A stretch of DNA of 64,000 nt from positions 1,178,001-1,242,000 of the forward strand of contig NZ_VTOJ01000001.1 of the NCBI RefSeq assembly GCF_009176545.1, written 5' to 3'. The notes under the pieces were generated by a model, which did not search any database, had not been told where the DNA came from, and saw nothing but the letters and a program-made list of their open reading frames with translations. The position numbers and the translations under genes are program-made. Within the stretch, counting starts at the first letter, position 1, and each line of letters starts with the position of its first letter. The stretch comes from Salinigranum salinum (lineage in GTDB: Archaea; Halobacteriota; Halobacteria; Halobacteriales; Haloferacaceae). Positions 9,315 through 17,111 of this stretch are shown one piece after another.

Positions 9315-10586
9315 TCAGGATTCGACCGCGCTCGCCGCACGGATCATCGTCGCCTCGTCGAACTTCGGCGCGATCAGCTGGAGCCCGACGGGGAGCCCCT
9401 CGGCCGTCCCCGCGGGCACCGAGATGGCGGGGAGGTTCGCGAGGTTCACCGGCACCGTGTTGGCGTCCATCAGGTACAGCTGCAGGGGGTCGTCGAGGCT
9501 CTCGCCGAGTTTCGGAGGCAGCACGGGCATCGTTGGCGACGCCACGAGGTCGACGTCCTCGAAGACGCTCTCGAAGTCCCGTCTGACCCACGCACGGGCG
9601 TCCTGGGCCTTCTTGTAGTACTTGTCGTGGTAGCCGGCCGACAGCGCGTACGTCCCGAGGAGGATCCGTCGTTTGACCTCGGCGCCGAACCCCTCCTCCC
9701 TGGTCTCGGCGAACGCCTCGTTCCAGTTGCCGTCGCCGCTCGCGTGTCCGTAGCGGACGCCGTCGAAACGCGCGAGGTTCGACGACGCCTCCGACATGGC
9801 GATAACGTAGTACGCCGCCAGCGCGTGCTCGATCGACTCGAGCGACACTTCCTCGTACGTTGCTCCGCGCGACTCGAGCGCCGACACGGCATCCCAGAAC
9901 GTCTCGACGACGGCCTCGTCGGCGCCGTCGACCAGTTCGGTCGGCACGCCCAGTGTGAGGCCGTCGACGTCGCCGTCGGCAGCGGCGGCGTAGTCGGAGC
10001 CGTCGCCGGCGTCGACCGTCGTCGAGTCGCGCGGGTCGGAGCCGGCGAGGACGTCGAGGAGCGCCGCGGCCTCCGCGACGGTTGGCGCGATGGGACCGAT
10101 CTGTTCGAGGGAGTTGGCGTAGGCGACGAGGCCGTATCTGGACACCAGCCCGTACGTCGGCTTGATGCCGACGACGCCGCAGAAGGCGGCAGGACAGCGA
10201 ATGCTCCCGCCCGTGTCCGAGCCGAGCGCGAGGTCGGCCTCGCCCGCGGCGACCGCCGCGGCCGACCCACCCGACGAGCCGCCGGGGACGCGGTCGGTGT
10301 CGACGGGGTTCTTCGCCGGGCCGAACGCCGACGTCTCGGTCGTCGTCCCCATGCCGAACTCGTCCATGTTCGACTTGCCGACGACGGTCGCGCCGGCCTC
10401 CTTCAGGCGGCTGACGACCGTCGCGTCGTACGGCGGGACGTAGTCGGCGAGCATCTTCGAACCACACGTGGTCCGGACTCCCTCGGTCGAGATGTTGTCC
10501 TTGACCGCGACCCGGGTGTCCGAGAGCGGCCCCTCGTCGGTGCCGGCGACCTCGGTCTCCGTGATGAACGCGTTCAGGTCGCTCAT
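9315..10586 (-). CDS. gatA: Asp-tRNA(Asn)/Glu-tRNA(Gln) amidotransferase subunit A
   Basis: The 423-residue amidase subunit of GatCAB, which converts mischarged Glu-tRNA(Gln) or Asp-tRNA(Asn) to the correct aminoacyl-tRNA, supplying ammonia from glutamine. The amidase signature is clear: DTRVAVKDNI (catalytic Lys), then GGSSGGSAAAVAAGEADLA and GSDTGGSIRCPAAFCG (the serines of the Ser-cisSer-Lys triad). It lies one base after gatC and is therefore co-transcribed and probably coupled. gatB is not in the window, which is common in haloarchaea. A bacterial-type GatCAB is the usual haloarchaeal route for Asn-tRNA. Confidence 0.96.
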   Translation of the reverse strand: MSDLNAFITETEVAGTDEGPLSDTRVAVKDNISTEGVRTTCGSKMLADYVPPYDATVVSRLKEAGATVVGKSNMDEFGMGTTTETSAFGPAKNPVDTDRVPGGSSGGSAAAVAAGEADLALGSDTGGSIRCPAAFCGVVGIKPTYGLVSRYGLVAYANSLEQIGPIAPTVAEAAALLDVLAGSDPRDSTTVDAGDGSDYAAAADGDVDGLTLGVPTELVDGADEAVVETFWDAVSALESRGATYEEVSLESIEHALAAYYVIAMSEASSNLARFDGVRYGHASGDGNWNEAFAETREEGFGAEVKRRILLGTYALSAGYHDKYYKKAQDARAWVRRDFESVFEDVDLVASPTMPVLPPKLGESLDDPLQLYLMDANTVPVNLANLPAISVPAGTAEGLPVGLQLIAPKFDEATMIRAASAVES

Positions 10587-10587
10587 C

Positions 10588-10866
10588 TCACGACACCCGC
10601 GGTCCCTTGAACTGACCCGCTTCGGTCTCGGCGGCGTTCCGAAGCGCCTCCTCCTGGGTGAGTCCCTCGCGGACCTCGTCGGGGCGCATCACGTTCACGA
10701 GCTCCTCCTCGCTCTCGACTTCGGGGACCTCGTCCAGCGTGTCGAAGTACGACAGGATGTCGGCGAACTGGGCGGTGAACTCCTCGACTTCCTCGTCGGC
10801 GAGGTCGACGCGCGCCAGTTCGGCCACGTGACGCACCTCCTCGCTGTCGACGGGCGAATCGCTCAT
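10588..10866 (-). CDS. gatC: Asp-tRNA(Asn)/Glu-tRNA(Gln) amidotransferase subunit C
   Basis: A 92-residue small subunit that wraps around GatA and GatB and stabilises the complex. Family features are the N-terminal helix EEVRHVAELARVDLADEEVE, the segment FADILSYFDTLDEV, and the C-terminal MRPDEVREGLTQEEALRNA. It is the first gene of the gatC-gatA operon; its stop and the gatA start are separated by a single base. It is divergent from the TFB gene. Confidence 0.95.
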   Translation of the reverse strand: MSDSPVDSEEVRHVAELARVDLADEEVEEFTAQFADILSYFDTLDEVPEVESEEELVNVMRPDEVREGLTQEEALRNAAETEAGQFKGPRVS

Positions 10867-11072
10867 GTCTCAGCGAAACCGGAGCGCGGGAGTAAGGGTT
10901 TCGGTGAGCCGTCCGTCCGCACCGCGAACGTCTCGCGCCGACGCAACGTTCATATACCGACGACCGTTCACCACGCGTAATCGCACCGCATCCGAATCGT
11001 GTCGTTCTTTCGGCGACCTAACGGCACCGTGTGGTATTTTTCACGATCGTAACCGAGAGACGAATCCCCTGG

Positions 11073-11079
11073 TTTTAAG
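11073..11079 (+). promoter_or_regulatory. TATA-like box for the TFB gene
   Basis: ttttaag sits 65-71 bases before the TFB start codon. Expected initiation is near 11098-11101, giving a leader of about 45 nucleotides. A three-codon ATG-GTA-CGG-TAA lies at 11098-11109, at the predicted transcript 5' end. Confidence 0.5.
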
Positions 11080-11143
11080 TACGTAGATTCGCTAACTATG
11101 GTACGGTAAAGAGCTGCCCCGCAGCCACTTCTTCCCCCAACCA

Positions 11144-12133
11144 ATGACCGAAACCGTGAGAAGCTACGACCGAGACCGAAGTCGCGCACGCGCGCGCACA
11201 AAAGAGGACGAATCCACCGACTCCCCGGACGAGTCCCTCCACTGCCCCGAGTGCAACGGCCCGCTCGCGACCGACACCGAACACGGCGAGACCGTCTGTG
11301 ACCACTGTGGGCTCGTCGTCGAGGAGGACGAGATCGACCACGGTCCCGAGTGGCGCGCGTTCGACTCGAAAGAGAAGGACCAGAAGTCCCGCGTCGGCGC
11401 GCCCACGACGAACATGATGCACGACAAGGGGCTGTCGACGAACATCGGCTGGCAGAACAAGGACGCCTACGGCAACTCGCTGTCGTCGCGCCAGCGCGAG
11501 AAGATGCAGCGCCTCCGCACCTGGAACGAGCGCTTTCGGACCAGGGACTCGAAGGAGCGCAACCTCAAGCAGGCGCTCGGCGAGATCGACCGCATGGCCT
11601 CGGCGCTGGGCCTGCCCGACAGCGTCCGCGAGACCGCCTCCGTCATCTACCGCCGCGCGCTTCAGGACGACCTGCTGCCCGGCCGTTCGATCGAGGGCGT
11701 CGCCACCGCGGCGCTGTACGCCGCCGCCCGCCAGGCTGGTACCCCCCGTTCGCTCGACGAGATCGCCGCCGTCTCCCGCGTCGAGAAGGACGAGATCGCC
11801 CGTACCTACCGCTACGTCGTCCGCGAGCTCAAGCTCGAGATCAAGCCCGCCGACCCCGAGCAGTACGTCCCGCGCTTCGCCAGCGACCTCGACCTCTCCG
11901 ACGAGTCCGAGCGCCGTGCCCGCCAGCTGCTCCAGAACGCCAAGGAACAGGGCGTCCACTCGGGCAAGTCCCCGGTCGGCCTCGCCGCGGCCGCGGTGTA
12001 CGCCGCCTCCCTGCTCACCAACGAGAAGGTGACTCAGTCGGAGGTCTCCGAGGTGGCGAACATCTCCGAAGTGACGATCCGCAACCGGTACCACGAACTG
12101 CTCGAGGCCGAAGAGCAGATCCAGCTCACGTAG
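11144..12133 (+). CDS. tfb: Transcription initiation factor IIB (TFB)
   Basis: A 329-residue archaeal TFIIB homologue that bridges TBP-TATA and RNA polymerase. The zinc ribbon (CPEC then CDHC, about residues 33-55) is followed by the B-finger/reader (VVEEDEIDHGPEWRAFDSKE) and two cyclin-like repeats (about 130-215 and 225-320) that bind TBP and the BRE. The C-terminal helix-turn-helix (KVTQSEVSEVANISEVTIRN) is typical. Haloarchaea carry several TFB paralogues; which one this is cannot be decided here. Its last 8 bases overlap the convergent DUF429 gene. Confidence 0.97.
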   Translation: MTETVRSYDRDRSRARARTKEDESTDSPDESLHCPECNGPLATDTEHGETVCDHCGLVVEEDEIDHGPEWRAFDSKEKDQKSRVGAPTTNMMHDKGLSTNIGWQNKDAYGNSLSSRQREKMQRLRTWNERFRTRDSKERNLKQALGEIDRMASALGLPDSVRETASVIYRRALQDDLLPGRSIEGVATAALYAAARQAGTPRSLDEIAAVSRVEKDEIARTYRYVVRELKLEIKPADPEQYVPRFASDLDLSDESERRARQLLQNAKEQGVHSGKSPVGLAAAAVYAASLLTNEKVTQSEVSEVANISEVTIRNRYHELLEAEEQIQLT

Positions 12134-12941
12134 ACGGTTTCGTTTTACCTCCACTCACGTCGAACGCCCCTGGTGGTGCGTACGACATGGCTATCTGCCA
12201 TCCCGTCTCGGGATCGCTCTGGATCTCTCCGTCGGTCGACGACGGCAGTGTGGCGACGTCGCTGCGGGCCGTGAGTGCGAGCACGAACGCGTCGAGCACG
12301 TCGTCGAACGTGACTTCTCGTTCGCTCGCCTCGCCGAGTACCTTCCACAAGTTGGTCGCCGTGTCGCCCTCGAACGACCCGTCGAGCAGGCGGTACCGTT
12401 CGAACAGACCAGCGTCCGAGTGAGGAGTCGATTTCGGGTTCGAGAGGGGCCCTCCCCTGTTCAGCGCGGTGAAGCAGAGTTCCGGATGGGTCTCGAAGAG
12501 CCGGTTCGACAGGTCGGCCACGGTTCGATCACACGATCGGACGAACTCGTCGACCTCAGCGATCTTCGGGAGCAACGAGAGCGTCTGGCTCGTGAGCCCT
12601 TTGCCGGTCGCCGCTTGCTGTGCCCGCCGTGCCGCTTCGCGTTTGTCATCTGTCGCGCCGATCCAGGCCTCCACGGCCTCGCGAACGGGCACCTGGAACA
12701 CGCTCGATGGCGACGCGATGCGCTGTCGGGCGAGCGTATCACATCGACGTTTGTAGCCGTCCGTTTCACGATCCGTTGCGGAGACAAGACCGATTGGAAC
12801 GTCCACGAGCACACGGTCACAAGCCTGACAGGCGTTCCACACGTCCTCGAACGTCTTCTTTGTCACCGTGGTGACGTCTGTTCCGTCCAGTTGTACGGCG
12901 ATCCATCCCTCGTAACACCCATCGACACCGGCGACGATCAT
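12126..12941 (-). CDS. DUF429 family protein
   Basis: A 271-residue protein of the DUF429 family, predicted to have an RNase-H-like fold. The first strand carries the family start VAGVDGCYEGWIAV, and a second conserved acidic motif follows at DRVLVDVPIGLV. FQVPVREAVEAW and the later ETHPELCFTAL segment also fit. Nuclease activity has been proposed for the family from fold comparison but is not established. The gene is convergent with TFB, overlapping its end by 8 bases. Third-position base use is somewhat less G/C-rich than its neighbours. Confidence 0.85.
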   Translation of the reverse strand: MIVAGVDGCYEGWIAVQLDGTDVTTVTKKTFEDVWNACQACDRVLVDVPIGLVSATDRETDGYKRRCDTLARQRIASPSSVFQVPVREAVEAWIGATDDKREAARRAQQAATGKGLTSQTLSLLPKIAEVDEFVRSCDRTVADLSNRLFETHPELCFTALNRGGPLSNPKSTPHSDAGLFERYRLLDGSFEGDTATNLWKVLGEASEREVTFDDVLDAFVLALTARSDVATLPSSTDGEIQSDPETGWQIAMSYAPPGAFDVSGGKTKPST

Positions 12942-12965
12942 GTGACTTCTTCGTAAATAGTGAGC

Positions 12966-13262
12966 ATGAACCTACGCACCGGGCCCCACACGATTTGCCC
13001 GACCCGTCCGACCTCGCAGTGTGGCCGCCGAGGCCGGTTCCCCGCCGAAGACGCCGTCTGGGTGCTCGTGCTGGTCGGTCTCTGGACGCTCGCATCGCCG
13101 TTCGTCTACAGCGTGAGCGGTCCAGCGTTCGACGACATCCTCGGGATCGGCGTCGTGACGACGGCGCTCGCGCCGTTCGTCGCGGTGGGAATCCGTCGAG
13201 ACCGCGAGCAGGGGCGTTACTGCGAACGGAACGCCCAAGCGCGTTCGGCCGCACTCCCGTCC
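12966..13262 (+). other. SPW-repeat-like coding sequence in frame with the NUDIX gene
   Basis: Residues encoded from about 13047 to 13222 (VWVLVLVGLWTLASPFVYS then ILGIGVVTTALAPFVAVGI) form two hydrophobic helices with the glycine-tryptophan...SPF pattern of the SPW repeat, and have strongly G/C-biased third positions. The frame is open straight into the NUDIX hydrolase. It may be an N-terminal membrane anchor of the NUDIX protein (start ATG 12966, 255 residues) or the stub of a lost SPW-repeat gene. This also covers the 321-base gap after the DUF429 start. Confidence 0.45.
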
Positions 13263-13733
13263 ATGGAGACGACCCGCCACTTCACCGCCACGCTCTACAT
13301 CGTCAACGACGGGGCGACGGCGCTCCACGCCCACCCGGGACTGGGCATCCGTCTCCCGCCCGGCGGCCACGTCGACCGCGACGAACTCCCTCACGAGACC
13401 GCCCTCCGCGAGGCACGCGAGGAGACCGGACTCGACCCGACGCTCCTCACCGACCACCGCGAGATCGGATCGGAGACGGCGCGGTCGCTCCCCCGACCGC
13501 GACACCTGATGCTCGCCGACGTCAACCGGTTCGGCGACCACGTCGGCCACCAGCACATCGACCACGTCTACTTCGCCACGGTCGAGACGCGCCGACTGGA
13601 GCCGGCCGACGGCGAGGAGCCGGCCGACGCGTGGGGATGGTACTCGAGAGACGGACTCCGCGCGGCCGACGTCGACGCCGACGTGTGCGAACTGGGGCTC
13701 GAGGCGATCGAGGCGGCCGCCGTCGCCGACTGA
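13263..13733 (+). CDS. NUDIX hydrolase
   Basis: A 156-residue NUDIX-fold pyrophosphohydrolase. The NUDIX box is perfect: G-x5-E-x7-REAREETGL in GGHVDRDELPHETALREARE followed by ETGL, coordinating Mg2+ for cleavage of nucleoside diphosphates linked to a moiety X. The C-terminal HQHIDHVYFAT and WGWYSRDGL also match. Start chosen at METTRHFTAT because it fits the fold's first strand; an in-frame extension encodes an SPW-like membrane segment. Substrate unknown. Confidence 0.88.
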   Translation: METTRHFTATLYIVNDGATALHAHPGLGIRLPPGGHVDRDELPHETALREAREETGLDPTLLTDHREIGSETARSLPRPRHLMLADVNRFGDHVGHQHIDHVYFATVETRRLEPADGEEPADAWGWYSRDGLRAADVDADVCELGLEAIEAAAVAD

Positions 13734-13858
13734 TCGCTCGCCCCGCTCGCCGTCTCTCGACCTCGCACGACGCCGGCCCCGTCTCGCACGTCGCCGTCCC
13801 TCCGCCCCGCACGCCGGCGACCGGGTCGACTAAGTACCGGCCGGATGAGCCACGACTC

Positions 13859-14689
13859 ATGTCACTCGTCACCGCCCTGGTCGCCGGTGGGCTGCTCGGG
13901 ATCCGTCACGCGGTCGAGACCGACCACGTCGCCGCCGTCGCGGCGCTCGTCGACCGCGAGGACGACCGACCCGGGCTCGTCGGTGCCTCGTGGGGCGTCG
14001 GCCACTCGCTCCCCGTCGCGGCGGTGGGACTCGCCTTCCTCCTGCTCGGGATCCGCTTCCCGGAGGTGGTGTTCACCGCCGTCGAGGCGGTCGTCGGCGT
14101 CGTCCTCGTCGCGCTCGGGGTTCGGCTGCTCGCCGGCGAAGTCGTCCGACTCCGGCACGCGCACGGGGGCACCGACGACCACGGTCACTTCGGCGTCGGT
14201 TCGTTCCTGGTCGGCCTCACCCACTCGCACCGTTCGACGGTCGAGCACGAACACACCCACGCTCACACGGAGGATCACGGCGACGGACACACGCACGCAC
14301 ACGGTCACGACCACGGCGACGGACACACGCACCCGGGGCTGCCCGGTCGCGGGCCCGCCGTGCACGCACACGACGACCCGACGCCGGCGGCACGGCCGTT
14401 CGACCGGGGCGGCTTCGCCGTCGGGGCTATCCACGGCCTCGCGGGAAGCGGCGCGCTCGTCGTCGCGCTGGTCGCGACGGCCTCCTCCGTCGACAACGCG
14501 CTCGCCTTCCTCGGCGGCTTCTCGGTCTGTTCCGTGGCGACGATGGCCGCCGTCTCGGCGGTCTGGGGTCGGGCGCTCGACACGCGCGGGAGACGGCTCC
14601 TCGTCACGGTCGCCGGCGTCGTCGGCGCCGTCGTGGGTGCCGGTCTACTGGCCGAGGTCGCCGGAGTCGCGTCGCTGCTGGCGTTCTGA
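13859..14689 (+). CDS. Nickel/cobalt (HoxN/NiCoT or UreH-like) transporter
   Basis: A 276-residue membrane protein with about six to seven helices. The metal-transport signature in helix 2 reads LGIRHAVETDHVAAVAAL, close to the HxxD/ExDH motif that binds Ni2+/Co2+ in NiCoT permeases. The central cytoplasmic loop (about residues 118-175) is extraordinarily rich in His and Asp, with HTHAH and GHDHGDGHTH runs, and could store or deliver metal. The second half contains the FAVGAIHGLAGSGALVVAL segment typical of the UreH/SafE subgroup. Metal specificity is inferred, not shown. Confidence 0.85.
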   Translation: MSLVTALVAGGLLGIRHAVETDHVAAVAALVDREDDRPGLVGASWGVGHSLPVAAVGLAFLLLGIRFPEVVFTAVEAVVGVVLVALGVRLLAGEVVRLRHAHGGTDDHGHFGVGSFLVGLTHSHRSTVEHEHTHAHTEDHGDGHTHAHGHDHGDGHTHPGLPGRGPAVHAHDDPTPAARPFDRGGFAVGAIHGLAGSGALVVALVATASSVDNALAFLGGFSVCSVATMAAVSAVWGRALDTRGRRLLVTVAGVVGAVVGAGLLAEVAGVASLLAF

Positions 14690-14761
14690 TGTCGCCGCTG
14701 GCGTTCACGTACCGAGGTGACGCTGGTGCGGCATCGCCCGTCTCCCTGCTCCTCCGCCTTC

Positions 14762-15949
14762 TCAGCCGTCGTCGTGGCGGGTCTCGGCCGCATCGATCCC
14801 GTCGCCGTCAACCAGCGACCGTACGTACTGGCCGACGTGGTCGTCCATCCGCCGCTTGTACCCCGCCCGTCGTGCCAGCCGGTCGAGTTCGCGCGAGACG
14901 AGGCTGCCGTACTGGACGGCCTTCTTTTCGGCCGAGACGACCGACTCGGGGAGGACGCCGGCGGCGGCGCGTCTGAGCGCGACCTTCCGCTCGTCGTCTG
15001 TCGCGACGAGCGCGCCCGGGAGCGGTAGTGCCGCCCGGACGACGCGGTCGTGCAGGAACGGCGCGACGGGTTCGACGCCGGCCGCACGGAGGGCGAGGAC
15101 GTCCCGTTCGAGCTGGCGAGGGAGCGTCTCGATCGTCTCGCGCCGCGCCCCCCGGACGGTGTCGGCGTCGACGCGGTCGTCGGCGGCGGGCGAGACCACC
15201 TTCGCGTAGCCGCCAAACAGTTCGTCTGCCCCCTGTCCCACGGCCACGCTCGAAAAGCCGTCCGCACGCGCCCGCTCGCCGACGAGGAACAGCGGGAGCG
15301 CGATCCCGACGTCCATCGGGTTGGTCCGTCCCGTCGCCGCGACGATCCGTGGGACCGCCCGGACGAGGTCGTCGTGGGTGAGTTCGACGACGCGGAGGTC
15401 GCCCTCGCGGTCCATCGCCGCGGCGGCCTCGCGGGCGGCGGCGACGTCGTGCGAGTCGGGGAAGCCGACGACGTAACAGGGCGCGCCGACACCGCTGGCG
15501 ACGAGCGCCGAGTCGATCCCGCCGGAGAAGGCGACCGCGAGCCCGTCGGTGTCGACGCTCCGAACGGTGCCGAGCACGGCGTCGCGGACGGCCGCGACTG
15601 CGGCCTCGTGGTCCGTCTCCGGCGCGGGATCGGGGAGCGACCAGACGCGCTCGCCGGTGCCCGACGCCAGGTCACACACGCATCCCGCCTCGACGGACCG
15701 TGGGTCGTCGAGACGCGCGGGATCGACGCTCCAGCGGTCGCCGTCGACGAACACCGGCTGTCTCCCGAGCACGTCGCGGACGACCGTGCCGCCCCGCCCT
15801 GCGACGACGACGCCGTCCTCGTCGCGCCGGACGACGTCGGTCGTTCCGAGTGCGCCCGCGAACCCCCCCGTCCCGGGAAGCGGGTCGGCCGCGTCGAGCG
15901 CCGCCCGGACCAGCTCCGGCGTGGCGCCGCGGAGCGCGTCGCGTGGCAT
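14762..15949 (-). CDS. Asparagine synthase-related PP-loop protein
   Basis: A 395-residue protein with the ATP-pyrophosphatase domain of asparagine synthetase B. The PP-loop is AVAFSGGIDSALVAS, and GQGADELFGGYAKV matches the second AsnB signature. The N-terminal ~120 residues resemble a shortened glutaminase-type domain, but there is no Cys at position 2 (the protein begins MPRDALRG), so glutamine hydrolysis is unlikely. The start codon overlaps the stop of the PHP gene by one base (TGATG), giving tight translational coupling. The substrate could be an amino acid or a carboxylate to be adenylated and amidated. Confidence 0.85.
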   Translation of the reverse strand: MPRDALRGATPELVRAALDAADPLPGTGGFAGALGTTDVVRRDEDGVVVAGRGGTVVRDVLGRQPVFVDGDRWSVDPARLDDPRSVEAGCVCDLASGTGERVWSLPDPAPETDHEAAVAAVRDAVLGTVRSVDTDGLAVAFSGGIDSALVASGVGAPCYVVGFPDSHDVAAAREAAAAMDREGDLRVVELTHDDLVRAVPRIVAATGRTNPMDVGIALPLFLVGERARADGFSSVAVGQGADELFGGYAKVVSPAADDRVDADTVRGARRETIETLPRQLERDVLALRAAGVEPVAPFLHDRVVRAALPLPGALVATDDERKVALRRAAAGVLPESVVSAEKKAVQYGSLVSRELDRLARRAGYKRRMDDHVGQYVRSLVDGDGIDAAETRHDDG

Positions 15950-16632
15950 CAGAAGACGTCGAGAACCGTGTGTTTCACGCGGCGTGGCACGCCAGAGAGC
16001 GCCTGTCGGACGGAGACGCGCCACGGCGTCCGGCAGCCGACGACGCTCGTCCGGCCCTCGCTGACGGCGTCGAGGATCGCCGACGACGAGCGGTCGTCGG
16101 TGCCGACCTCGGTGACGGCGCGGGCGACCATCTCGGCGATGTGGGCGTCGCTCCCGGCGGTCATCGGGAGGCCGCGCTCCGTGGCGAACGACTCGGCCTT
16201 GCGGTTGGCGAGCCCGGTCAGGAGCCGCGAGTTGTACACCTCGATGGCGTCGGCGCTGGCGAGCTGGTCGCGCGAGACGTGGCGGGCGACGCCGTGACGC
16301 GACGTCTGGAACGGGTGGGGGACGACGGCGATGCCGCCGGCCTCGCGGATGCGGTCGAGCGTCTCGTCGAACGACAGCCCGGCGGGAACGAGTTCTTCGA
16401 CCCCGAGCGCGAGCACGTGCCCCGCGGCCGACGAGATCTCCATCCCGGGGATGCCGACGAGATCGTACTCCGGCGCGACCGACGCGGCCTGCAGGCTGGC
16501 GTCGATCTCGTCGTGGTCGGTGACTGCGAGGGCGTCGAGTCCGGCCGCCCGGGCCCGTTCGAGGAGGTCCTCGACGGGGTCACGGCCGTCGTACGAGAGC
16601 GCGGAGTGTGCGTGCAGCTCGACCGATAACAC
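15949..16632 (-). CDS. PHP domain metal-dependent phosphoesterase
   Basis: A 227-residue PHP-fold protein. Metal-binding motifs appear in order: ELHAHSALSYDG (near 5), VTDHDEIDAS (near 39), GMEISS (near 63), VPHPF (near 104) and AGSDAHIAEMV (near 160). Related proteins hydrolyse nucleoside or 3',5'-bisphosphates. It starts with GTG at 16632 with a TATA-like box about 25 bases upstream, so it is probably leaderless. It is the first gene of a two-gene unit with the PP-loop protein. Confidence 0.9.
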   Translation of the reverse strand: MLSVELHAHSALSYDGRDPVEDLLERARAAGLDALAVTDHDEIDASLQAASVAPEYDLVGIPGMEISSAAGHVLALGVEELVPAGLSFDETLDRIREAGGIAVVPHPFQTSRHGVARHVSRDQLASADAIEVYNSRLLTGLANRKAESFATERGLPMTAGSDAHIAEMVARAVTEVGTDDRSSSAILDAVSEGRTSVVGCRTPWRVSVRQALSGVPRRVKHTVLDVF

Positions 16633-16653
16633 GGGTACTGGTTGTGGGGGTCG

Positions 16654-16662
16654 GTAAAAAAG
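16654..16662 (-). promoter_or_regulatory. TATA-like box / T-run before the PHP gene
   Basis: On the minus strand this reads cttttttac, 22-30 bases before the GTG at 16632 and just after the stop of the upstream small gene. It could act as both a TATA box for the PHP gene and a T-run terminator for the gene before it. Confidence 0.45.
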
Positions 16663-16692
16663 CGCCCCGGTCCGCTCCTGTCCACTCTCGGG

Positions 16693-16896
16693 TCACTCGC
16701 CGGCGACGATGCTCGGGCCGACGACGGCGACCGTCACGACGGCCACGGCGGCGACGCCGAGGGCGTAGAAGACGATCGGTTCTCCGATGTGTCCCTCGCC
16801 CAGTGCCGTGAGGAACTTGTGGTCGAGCGCGATCACGACCAGCCCCGCGAGCGCGAGCAGGATACCGAGGATGCCCCAGAGGCGTGACTCTTCCAT
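16693..16896 (-). CDS. Small two-helix membrane protein
   Basis: A 67-residue hydrophobic protein with two membrane helices (WGILGILLALAGLVVIALDH and YALGVAAVAVVTVAVVG) joined by a short loop with HKFLTALGEGHIGEP. Third positions are strongly G/C. Function unknown. A TATA-like box at 16921-16929 gives leaderless spacing, supporting this start. Confidence 0.7.
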   Translation of the reverse strand: MEESRLWGILGILLALAGLVVIALDHKFLTALGEGHIGEPIVFYALGVAAVAVVTVAVVGPSIVAGE

Positions 16897-16920
16897 CAGT
16901 CGGTGGTGAGTCGTGCAGCC

Positions 16921-16929
16921 GATTTATGC
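16921..16929 (-). promoter_or_regulatory. TATA-like box for the small membrane protein gene
   Basis: gcataaatc on the minus strand, about 27 bases before the start codon at 16896. Confidence 0.45.
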
Positions 16930-17111
16930 GTGTCGAAACCGCGTCGTCCGTCGACGTCCGCGCGCGGTGATCGTCGCCTGTCGGTCGGATACATGGGGTT
17001 CGCCGCCGCCGTCGCTGATAAACGCCCTACGCTCGGAGGGGCAAACCGTTTCACCCGGATGGCCGTAGGTGTGACCATGTGTGTCCGTACCACTGTCGTT
17101 CCGGGAGGACG

